Positions 57,040 to 64,000 of a DNA stretch of 64,000 bases are shown piece after piece. The stretch is from Bicyclus anynana (Eukaryota > Arthropoda > Insecta > Lepidoptera > Nymphalidae), in assembly GCF_947172395.1 (NCBI RefSeq), contig NC_069090.1:8380291-8444290 (forward strand), in the 5' to 3' direction. The notes beneath the pieces were generated by a model. That model ran no database searches, was not told the DNA's origin, and saw nothing but the letters and a program-made list of their open reading frames with translations. The position numbers were made by a program, and so were the translations under genes. Positions within the stretch are counted from its first letter, which is position 1, and every line of letters starts with the position of its first letter.

Positions 57040-59052
57040 GTACCTACTCTCATATCTCTTAACATTTCAAATTATGAAACAAAAAAAATTTAAAATGGCA
57101 TAGATTAGGTATTTATTATTGACATGCATAGTATATTTGGTATTATTTCATTGTAAAGATTGCAGTTTACATAGTATGTTATTTATCATCCTTGAATAAT
57201 AGCCATAGCTTATTCAAGGATGAAAAATAACATACTTAGATTTTATGTACATCCACATAATAACAATTAAAGCTAATTCACAATTTCCATTTTACCATTC
57301 CAATATTCCATCAGTTATTCACAGTTTGTCATTTCCTAGTCCTTTTGTTATCACCATATCAGTTGTATCAATCAGGCCAGCCAGGCTGGCTTGTTCAGAA
57401 TTTGGTCATTATTAACAATGTATTAAATAAACATCAAATTGTCTGAGAAAGACATATTATCCACGAAGGGTTGTCAGTAGGCACCAAATGACATTTGTTA
57501 CATGGAATTTTGTATAGATTGCTGAGCTACAAGAGCCCAGATGGTAAAAACTCCTCGGCCTTACACTATGTTTAACTATTATGACCATTTAACTATACAT
57601 TAAAAACAGAGTCAGCATACCAGTCAATAAATTATTAAGCTTAAGTTGTAGAGGTAGTAGTTTGTGCTTAAAAGCTTTCATCATTATCAACATCATATCA
57701 GCCGATGGACGTCCACTGCAGGAGACATAGGTCTTTTGTAGGGATATCCAAACATCACAATACTGAGCCACAAAAAGCTTTAAAAGTGTTCAATTATTTG
57801 TATACTAGCTGACGCCGTGCGGTTTCACCTGTGTGGTTCCCGTTGCCATAGGAATACAGGATAAAATAGCCTATAGCCTTCCTCGATAAAAGAGCTATCT
57901 AAAACTGAAAGAATTTTTCAAATCGGACCAGTAGTTCCATAGATTAGCGCGTTCAATCAAACAAACAAGCAAACTCTTCAGCTTTATAATATTAGTATAG
58001 ATAAGCTAAGCATAATACTCAGGAGACAAACAAAGTACTTACTTACTTTCAAACCAATAAACATTAAAAATTTAATCAATGGTCAAAGTCCACTATTTGG
58101 CAGCTGTTTACAATGAATAGTGAAATTGGTTTGATTTGTAAGAATCACGGGTCCAAATCAATTCTTAGGGCTATCTGGATTAATGTAATGATGACTTTTA
58201 ATAAAAATAATTAAACAAATACAAAGGTTTGTGGTGGAACAGAATGAAAATTTTCCACAGCATACAACAAAGTTACAAGTTTTTAATCTTTTTTCTTGGT
58301 TAATAGGTAATTAAATAGTTTACTTTGTGTATAAATTTTAGCACATTTGTACAGATGAAAATAATACAAACTTTATTTATAATAATAAGTATTTCATGTG
58401 TTTTAACATGGAGTAGTGTTGAATTTCAGTAGGTCTCTGATCTGTTACTGTTAGCTAATAGCTATACTTTTTGTTTCTTGACCATAAAGAAGTGTCATAA
58501 AACTTGATTTTCTTAGTTAATTAACTAAACATGCTGAGTTAATGGTTGTAATAGGTTAACCTCATTCCACTTTTATATCAAATAAATTATGTAAACAACA
58601 TTTGCCTACCAAGTAGGTAACAATATACATGTACCAACTACCATGTAATGATTAAGGAAGCATTCTAAATTCGACCTCGAAGACTACACTCGTGGAACAT
58701 GATTCTAATTGGCAAATATAATATCTTCACGACTTCACCACTTAAAACTTGTTGATCAAATACAATATTGAATGGAATGTGTTGTTGTAATTCTTATATT
58801 CTTTTTTATAGTAATTTATGTATTACTAAAATATTGTCATGAATTATACTAACCTTTTTCGTCTAATTGAAGCTGTGTTTTCACGTATTCGGTTGGGAAT
58901 GTAATACAAATTTCAATGCCACCAGTGATTCCGCCGGCAACCACTCCTTTCAAACCTATCGATCCTGAGCCACCTGCCGCAGCCGCAGCACCAGTTTCTG
59001 TCATCCATGGTCTTGAAAAGGGATTCTTAAAGTTGCTTGATCTCGTAGACAT
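47787..59052 (-). CDS. SLC25A1: Mitochondrial citrate (tricarboxylate) carrier SLC25A1
   Basis: Exchanges citrate for malate across the inner mitochondrial membrane and so exports acetyl units for lipid synthesis; the fly orthologue is scheggia. Five exons, transcript order: 59052-58854, 53531-53405, 50102-49879, 49303-49139, 48025-47787, in frame for 317 residues. Three carrier repeats each carry the Px[DE]xx[KR] signature: FPTEYVKTQL in exon 1, TPMETVKVKF in exon 3 and TPIDVVKTRM in exon 5. GGITGGIEICITFPTEYVKT and SNQAIRFFVVESL are typical citrate-carrier segments. The N-terminus MSTRSSNFKNPFSRPWM is followed by an Ala/Gly-rich stretch and resembles other insect orthologues. The first intron is 5.3 kb and transposon-rich. 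Confidence 0.96.
48201..48700 (-). pseudogene. LINE reverse transcriptase remnant in the last SLC25A1 intron
   Basis: The minus-strand frame at 48527-48201 contains KTKVFEQYVLPVMNYGSETW, the well-known C-terminal segment of RTE/CR1-type reverse transcriptases. It is followed on the other side by the family's 3' end ('ccactgctggacataggcct'). Only a fragment, with no catalytic motif. Confidence 0.7.
48700..49085. repeat. GC-rich interspersed repeat fragment
   Basis: Segments such as 'gagccgccgggaactagggg' and 'gcgggttggcgatcgcagag' are of a kind I recognise from lepidopteran retroelements. They partly resemble the 5' UTR of the LINE at 30.5 kb ('gttggcgaccggagag'). Confidence 0.5.
50283..50700. 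repeat. Antisense LINE 3' end and unclassified GC-rich repeat in SLC25A1 intron 2
   Basis: 'gacggacgtctactgctgga' marks the LINE 3' family. The following 50457-50700 is open on both strands but encodes nothing recognisable. Confidence 0.45.
50750..51047 (+). mobile_element. Helitron-like element with (TAGGG)n tract
   Basis: A degenerate TAGGG/GGGGTA array at 50896-51003 leads into the 3' end 'aaagcttgaccgggtccgct' and CTAG. Same family as 54118-54271, 56755-57008 and 60640-60754. Confidence 0.65.
51893..52107 (+). repeat. SINE family B with tRNA-like head
   Basis: A box region 'gtgatagcccagtgtg', B box 'gttcgaatccggtccggg', body 'gtgaagtctgccaatccgca', end 'gagccgaatatgggttgat'. In SLC25A1 intron 2. 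Confidence 0.75.
52206..52221 (+). repeat. Run of 16 G
   Basis: An uninterrupted homopolymer of G in an AT-rich intron. It can form a G-quadruplex on the plus strand; the exact length may also be a sequencing artefact. Confidence 0.6.
52842..53050 (+). mobile_element. Helitron-like element, complete ends
   Basis: Starts 'tcctactaatattataaacg', contains 'gaaccgattcggctgaaatg' and ends 'gtacgctag'. No target duplication seen, as expected for Helitrons. Confidence 0.65.
53556..53758 (-). mobile_element. Fold-back retroelement, copy C, right arm lost (Penelope-like)
   Basis: Flanked by the perfect 12-bp duplication atacaagttatt (53544-53555 and 53759-53770). The left arm and hammerhead region match copies A and B. 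After 'gtgcaattg' the inverted arm is missing, and the element goes straight to a short AT stretch and the common end 'aacgcctgcttctatcc'. Confidence 0.7.
53642..53690 (-). ncRNA. Hammerhead-like motif, copy C, core base changed
   Basis: Same layout as copies A and B, but the core reads CTTAGGA instead of CTGAGGA on the minus strand. This replaces G5, an invariant core base, so self-cleavage is not expected. Confidence 0.5.
53817..54010 (+). mobile_element. Helitron-like copy, variant family
   Basis: 'ataaagaggtaaagtttgtg', 'ccgattttaaaaatt' and 'ccccgtaat' match 55395-55590. Typical 'tattttatcccc' central block. Confidence 0.5.
54118..54271 (+). mobile_element. Helitron-like element with short TAGGG tract
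   Basis: 'gagaacggctgaacggattt', 'gtagggtagggatagg', 'aagcgaagcttgaccgggtc', then CTAG. Confidence 0.6.
55395..55590 (+). mobile_element. Helitron-like copy, variant family
   Basis: Same as 53817-54010 with a better-preserved 3' part ('gcagggcgtcggctaatat'). Confidence 0.5.
56755..57008 (+). mobile_element. Helitron-like element with (TAGGG)n tract
   Basis: 'agaacggctgaaccgattta', then GGGTA-type repeats at 56910-56960, 'aagcgaagcttgagcgggtc', CTAG. A (TA)n microsatellite directly follows at 57009-57036. Confidence 0.65.
57173..57236. repeat. 26-bp-arm hairpin, one mismatch
   Basis: Arms 57173-57198 and 57211-57236 are reverse complements at 25 of 26 positions around a 12-bp loop. In SLC25A1 intron 1. 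Confidence 0.8.
57680..57775 (-). repeat. LINE 3' end, antisense
   Basis: 'gccgatggacgtccactgca' and 'aggtcttttgtagggatatc' match the family ending in (GAT)n at 8250-8447. Confidence 0.6.
57805..58002 (-). mobile_element. Helitron-like element, complete
   Basis: On the minus strand it begins 'atctatactaatattataaa' and ends 'gcacggcgtcagctag'. This is the most intact Helitron-like copy in the window. Confidence 0.7.
58003..58853. other. Remainder of SLC25A1 intron 1
   Basis: AT-rich; I see no exon or clear repeat. Confidence 0.5.
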
Positions 59053-59741
59053 TGTTAATTTTATGTACTTGTCGATAATAAATAACGACGGCGATCAACA
59101 ACACACACCCCACTTGATTATTCCCCATCGACTGAATGAGATTGACAGATTGAGAAGAAATTGAATAGAATTGAATGAAAATTTTGACATCTAAGAAATG
59201 AATGGCTAGAGTGGATTTTTTTAAATTTATTTTACGGCCCCTGGATACCAATCCTTCGAGATACAATGTTACTGAGTCCAAAGCGGTATAACTAAGCCAA
59301 TATTGAATTTATTCATTATTTTGATATTAATTGAGTTACAATTTGGTCTGAAGCATCAAATATAAAGATAAAAATTAAAAACTTTATAAAAACGTCCTTC
59401 TCGTTCTATATGGATAAATCCAAATTCCAAAGAGAATCTACAATCTAGAATCCAAATATATTCTTTGATCAAAAAATCTTATTAATCTGTGCCAGAGATG
59501 CAAAATTCTGCCTGTCAAACAAATACATTTTTATACAAACAGGTTAATGTTTTTATAGAATTTGAGAATACTATATTATTAAAATGACTATGTTTTTATT
59601 GTCGAATAAGTGAGCGTTGTTCGGGCAAATCAAAATACTTTTTAAGTTACAAGCTACCTTCACAAGCCACAATAATTTAACGAAGTGTGGTGTCTGGTGA
59701 AGACTTAGGTTTGTGTAAGGTTGAAGCTTTTATCAGGAATC
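59053..59741. promoter_or_regulatory. Divergent intergenic region between SLC25A1 and SNF5
   Basis: About 690 bp separate the two ATGs, pointing away from each other. No TATA box is convincing on either side. It may serve as a shared promoter for two broadly expressed genes; this is inferred from layout only. Confidence 0.5.
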
Positions 59742-62700
59742 ATGGCTCTAAGAACTTACGGCGATAAGCCGATAAGTTTTCAAATTGAAGAGGGCGGTGA
59801 ATTTTACTGCGTTGGATCTGAGGTAAGAATTTACCAGTATAACACAAGATAGTATGCTTAGCTCATTCTATAACTGTGATGTTGATGGTGCAACAACTTC
59901 TTTATTGTAGTGAATGAAGAGTTTTTAAATTTATTCTTTGAATGTTTTACATATCTGTCTTTTGAACACAACATGTACATCATGTATAGTGTTCATATTT
60001 ATGTTCGCTTTGGTAAATGGGAGCAATTCCTATTAGTAGTCTCTACTAATATTATAAATAGGAAAGATTTGATTGTTTGTTTGTTTGCATTGAATAGGCT
60101 CCGAAACTACTGAACCACTTTGAAAATTTCATTCACTGTTGGGAAGCTACACTATCCCTGAGTACTATAGGCTATATTTTATCCCATATTCCTACAGGAA
60201 CAGAAACTACGCAAATGAAATCATCTGACGTCTGCTAGTATTAGTATAATTAGATGCCTTATGTAAAGTCTCCGAAGCAGAAAAAAGAAAAAAGCTGATC
60301 AAAGCTGTCCCAAAATCAAATTATGGACAAAAGTTCAAAGAATTTTATGAATATTATATATAATTTTACAGGTTGGCAATTACCTGCGGTTATTCCGTGG
60401 GTCTCTTTATAAGAAGTACCCTGGCATGGCCAGGAGAACCCTCACTAATGAAGAGCGGAAACGATTAGTGGACAACGGACTGGGGCCTCATGTTCTCACC
60501 AGCTCAGTATCATTACTCAAGGCATCTGAAGTGGAAGATATTATTGAAGGAAATGATGAGAAGTATGTCTATAAAAATTTTTCAATAATGTGCTTGCAGT
60601 GTCATATGTACTAGGTCTTAAATAGATTAGGTTATATTATGGACACTGGAGGACTCTGTCAAGCTTGGCTTTGCCTTATGTAAACTTGCTCCTTCCCTAC
60701 CCTCCCCTACACAACCCTTGCTCCTACCCTAACGCTACCCATAACCTTGGCTAGTACAGTTATGCAAGCCAATGTGATCAATAAGTTATCAGCAACAAAC
60801 AGAAATTTTTAATCCCTTTTAATAAGAAATTATATAAATCATACAATAGTACTATATATATAATATAAATGGCAGTCCTTAAAAGACATTGTATAAAATA
60901 AAATCACCACATAGTATTTTGACTGAAGAGTTTTTTAAACTGAATAACTACAATACAATTTTTATGTTATTTATCACAATTGAGAATTTTCTTAATTCTC
61001 TGTGTATGTGAAGTCTTCCAATCCGGATTGGGCCAGCGGTGGACTAGTTCGCCTAACCCCTCTCATTCTGAGAGAGACCAAATATAGGTTGATAATGTTG
61101 ATGATGATGATATTTGTTTTTTTTAGATACAAAGCAATATCTGTCAGTCAAGAGATGGCAACTCCAAGAGAAAGCAAGAGTAAGAAGCCACACAATCCAT
61201 CATGGATGCCAGTTATGCCAAACTCCTCTCACTTGGATGCAGTTCCACAGGCCACACCAATCAGTAGGACAAGAGTTCATAATAAAAAGGTTTACTGTAT
61301 TTCTATCATTCATTTTTATTTTTATTTTCAATTAAGTTATTAATCCAAACAAAAATTATAAAGATGTAAAGTTTGTAACTTCAGAAATCTATCAGACCAT
61401 CATGGTACAAAACTCATCATAAGTCATGTATTCTTCCTCATTTTCTCACTGGGTAAAACTTATTTATTAATAATATTAATAATATTATTATTAATAATAA
61501 ATATAATTTACATAATTTAAAATATATAAAAATATAATTTATTAATAATATTATTTGTTATTTATGTATATATTGATACAGTTATATTTTCGATACAAGA
61601 CCAGAAGGAGAGTGTTAAAAAGTTTTAAAGGAATTTCTTAACCCATACAATCTAATTCAGACTATTTTCTCTCTGCTTTATGTTAGACCCTGCACCCACA
61701 CTGTGGAATTCCAATTAATGGAATGCTAAGATATTCTTCTCTTCCATTTCAGGTGCGCACTTTTCCTCTCTGCTTTGATGATACTGATATGACAGCAATG
61801 CTTGAAAATGCATCACAAAAGCAGATACTTGTACCAATCAGGTTAGATATGGAAATAGAAGGGCAGAAACTGAGGGATACATTTACATGGAATAAGAATG
61901 GTATTTATTTACCCAATTTTATAATTCCTTTAATAAATTAACTTAAAATTAACAAAAGGAACACAGTAATTTTTGCTCATGTTCTCCGACGTACATTCGC
62001 ACCATGTTCTTATGCGCGATGTGGACATATGGTTAAATAAGTATAGAGAACAATTATTCCTGAAATGCCTGCTGACAGTTGAAGGGTTAAATAGATGCTG
62101 TTAAGAAATTATTATTAGCTGTAAAAATCAATTACTATTTGGCGGTTTCTGCAATTTTAACAGATGTCAAGTTTATATAATGATTTATTTATTTTGCTAT
62201 TATCCGCGAAAATTCGGCGAACCCATGCGACAACGTCACCCAGGTCCGACAAAACACTCTCTACGTACGTTTCACCCCGAAACCGGAGCATCCTCAGGAG
62301 ATGTTGACTCTACAACGTGCAATTGCACGTTGTAGAGTCTACGTAGAGAGTGTTTTGTCGGACCTGGGTGACGTTGTCGCATGGGTTCGCCGAATTTTCG
62401 CGGATAATAGCAAAATAAATAAATCATTATATAATCATGATGAACTTCCGCAAAGTAACGCCTGCTTCTATCCAAGATGTCAAGTTATAATGCTGTCTAA
62501 AATCAATGTTAAATTACTCACTAGGAACTTAGGAAGGAGTATAAGTTTATTGCACTTATAAACATAACATGTGACCTATAAAATAATTTCATAGAGAGAA
62601 ATAGACAAATTGCTGCTATATCTTACATTTCATTGGAACAAAAGAGATGGGACTGTTCTCTTCACTTGATCTCATGTTAGCAACACTGCACTGGTTTCCA

Positions 62701-63918
62701 TGTATCAGTAATTATTATTTATGATCACGTTTTTATAAAAAAACATTTCTTCAAGCTAGGCCCCTCTGTTTTCAGAGTCTATAATTACTCCTGAGCAGTT
62801 TGCTGAGGTGTTGTGTGACGATCTTGAACTGAACACAAGCACTTTCATACCAGCCATAGCGACGTCCATCCGTCAGCAAATTGAAGGTTACCCCAGTGAA
62901 CCGCCAGCTATCTTGGAGGAGCAATCTGATCAAAGGGTCATCATTAAGTTGAATGTACATGTTGGGAATACATCACTTGTGGATCAGGTGAATTATTTGT
63001 TTATTTCAATAGCTTAAAACTGTTCCGGCATAACAACATAGTATAACTCTCTCTAGAACTGCAGCAAGCTCTATATTAGAACAAGTATCCAAAGCTGCTC
63101 TAATAAGATCTTACCATATTTGCCTATGCAGGGAGAACAACACGACCGAGGGAACGGGAGTGTTAATTGTTTGTCAAGGAATTCCTGAACCCTACATCCA
63201 CTGGTCACAAGTACTGGACTTTTCTCGGAGTTTTTCTGTCTGCCAATTAGTAGGATCTTACCAAATTTGCCTATGCAGGGAGAACAACACGAGCGGGGGA
63301 AGGGGAGTGTTAATTGTTTGTCAAGGAATTCCTTAACCCTACATCCACTGGTCACAAGTCCTGGACTTTGCTCGTAGTTTTTTTGTCTGCCACACGATGG
63401 ACCCGGCTTCTGCACAGTGAATCCATGGATTGCTAAGATATCTGTCTCTCTCTTTTTAGTATAAATATTTAATACATTGGGGATAGTTCTAATATGTTAT
63501 GTTAAGTGAATCAAAAATTACTAAGCTGAATTTCATGATATTTGAATTTGTATTCTCAAATTGCCTTTGCCTCAAAGGCTAGAGATTGAGTAGAGTGGAA
63601 AAATCTGGAGGAGGCCTATGTCGAAGGACAACCTGATTGCCCTGGTGTATAAATTAAGTAATAGTATTAAGTATATCATATGTATTCAGCAGTCAGAGAA
63701 TAAAGGCAATTTTTTATTTATTTATTATTCTCAAATTGAAGGTTGAGTGGGACATGTCAGAAAAGGAGAATAACCCAGAGCAGTTTGCAATGAAGCTGTG
63801 CGCGGAGTTGGGTCTGGGAGGGGAGTTTGTGACGGGCATCGCTTACAGTGTGAGGGGACAGCTGAGCTGGCACCAGCGCACTTATGCCTTCAGTGAAGCA
63901 CCGCTGCCTGTCGTTGAG
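59742..63918 (+). CDS. Snr1: SNF5/Snr1/SMARCB1, SWI/SNF chromatin remodelling subunit (3' end outside)
   Basis: Core subunit of the Brahma/BAF nuclear remodelling complex. Six exons in the window join in frame to 324 residues: 59742-59822, 60372-60562, 61127-61289, 61753-61900, 62776-62987, 63742-63918. About 50-60 further residues should follow outside. The N-terminal winged-helix region (GNYLRLFRGSLYKKYPGMARR) is in exon 2 with TNEERKRLV. Repeat 1 of the SNF5 domain begins VPIRLDMEIEGQKLRDTFTW and continues ITPEQFAEVLCDDLEL, then VIIKLNVHVGNTSLVDQ. Repeat 2 begins VEWDMSEKENNPEQFA, and GQLSWHQRTYAFSEAPLP is the family hallmark. The last exon ends with a good donor gtaaaa. The start MALRTYGDKPISFQ is the expected N-terminus. 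Confidence 0.97.
60042..60238 (+). mobile_element. Helitron-like element in Snr1 intron 1
   Basis: Starts 'tctactaatattataaatag', contains 'ggctatattttatccc' and ends 'gtctgctag'. An inverted copy of its first bases lies directly upstream. Confidence 0.6.
60640..60754 (-). mobile_element. Helitron-like 3' end with (TAGGG)n tract, inverted
   Basis: 'aagcttggctttgccttatg' followed by 'ccctaccctcccctac' and a CTAG at 60751. Diverged copy of the family at 50750-51047. In Snr1 intron 2. Confidence 0.5.
60985..61112 (+). repeat. SINE family B, 3' part with GAT tail
   Basis: 'gtgaagtcttccaatccgga' to 'gttgataatgttgatgatga'. It ends only about 15 bp before the exon 3 start of Snr1. Confidence 0.7.
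61605..61740 (+). repeat. LINE 3' UTR fragment
   Basis: Shares 'gaatttcttaaccc' and 'ggaatgctaagatattc' with 13250-13445 and 63048-63455. It ends directly before the pyrimidine tract of Snr1 exon 4. Confidence 0.55.
62174..62474 (-). mobile_element. Fold-back retroelement with hammerhead motif, copy B (Penelope-like)
   Basis: Flanked by the perfect 12-bp duplication agatgtcaagtt (62162-62173 and 62475-62486). Left arm 62173-62267 and right arm 62340-62434 are identical over 95 bp as reverse complements. Between them is a 38-bp segment present once, then a 34-bp perfect palindrome (62306-62339). The right end is 'aacgcctgcttctatcca' with no poly(A). Confidence 0.8.
62257..62305 (-). ncRNA. 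Putative type I hammerhead ribozyme, copy B
   Basis: Identical to copy A over core CTGAGGA, stem II, GAAA and the palindromic stem III ACGTACGT, with stem I strands CTCT / AGAG-type pairing. Lies in Snr1 intron 4, antisense to the gene. Confidence 0.55.
63048..63455 (+). repeat. LINE 3' end with internal 147-bp tandem duplication
   Basis: 'ctctctagaactgcagcaag' at the start matches 13188 onward. The block from 'gatcttaccatatttgcc' to 'ctgtctgcca' occurs twice (63107 and 63254). In Snr1 intron 5. Confidence 0.75.
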
Positions 63919-64000
63919 GTAAAATCCTTTTTAGTTTTTACCAGCGAATAGTTTAAGGGTAAAAGTTCCAGATGCGTTCAGATAGTAAATAAGTTCCCAA

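Noticed and set aside
62174..62474. Helitron or MITE interpretation of the fold-back elements
   Set aside because: Perfect 12-14 bp target duplications differ at each site, which Helitrons do not make and which is too long for the usual MITE superfamilies.

Overview
The window is insect nuclear DNA, almost certainly from a lepidopteran. It is AT-rich, its genes are split by GT-AG introns, and its introns are crowded with repeats of kinds typical of moths and butterflies: tRNA-derived SINEs, CTAG-ending Helitron-like elements, hAT- and piggyBac-type MITEs, and non-LTR retrotransposons. I cannot name the species from sequence alone.

Eight protein-coding host genes were reconstructed exon by exon. 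In order they are: a kainate-type ionotropic glutamate receptor (+, 71-5644, 5' end outside the window); a gustatory receptor (-, 6371-14174, eight exons with TE-filled introns); a secreted two-domain chitin-binding peritrophin-like protein (+, 17983-19077); cytoplasmic asparaginyl-tRNA synthetase (+, 20682-36871, ten exons); RNase P/MRP subunit p29/POP4 (-, 38628-39260, one coding exon); an aldo-keto reductase of AKR2E type (+, 41092-43668); the mitochondrial citrate carrier SLC25A1 (-, 47787-59052, five exons); and the SWI/SNF subunit SNF5/Snr1/SMARCB1 (+, 59742-63918, 3' end outside). The genes are functionally unrelated. AsnRS and p29 converge, AKR and SLC25A1 converge, and SLC25A1 and SNF5 diverge from a spacer of about 690 bp.

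Two nearly full-length non-LTR retrotransposons lie in AsnRS introns. One is antisense in intron 4 (about 23.6-27.9 kb, ORF1 intact, ORF2 with two frameshifts). One is sense in intron 5 (about 30.2-33.8 kb, ORF2 with one frameshift), and its poly(A) ends 20 bp before the exon 6 splice acceptor. A tRNA-headed SINE in the window appears to be assembled from a tRNA-like head, a piece resembling the 5' end of the second LINE, and a tail resembling its 3' end.

The most striking non-coding signal is a family of three short fold-back elements (10375-10594, 53556-53758, 62174-62474). Each is flanked by its own perfect 12-14 bp target duplication. Each carries, on the minus strand, a sequence that can be drawn as a type I hammerhead ribozyme with a tiny palindromic stem III, as reported for Penelope-like retroelements. 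Two copies have an inverted second arm that matches its own left arm even where the copies differ from each other. The third copy has lost that arm and carries a core substitution expected to kill cleavage.

Other structures include a 310-bp near-perfect inverted repeat, a piggyBac-like MITE containing four palindromic modules, and (TAGGG)n-bearing Helitron-like copies.
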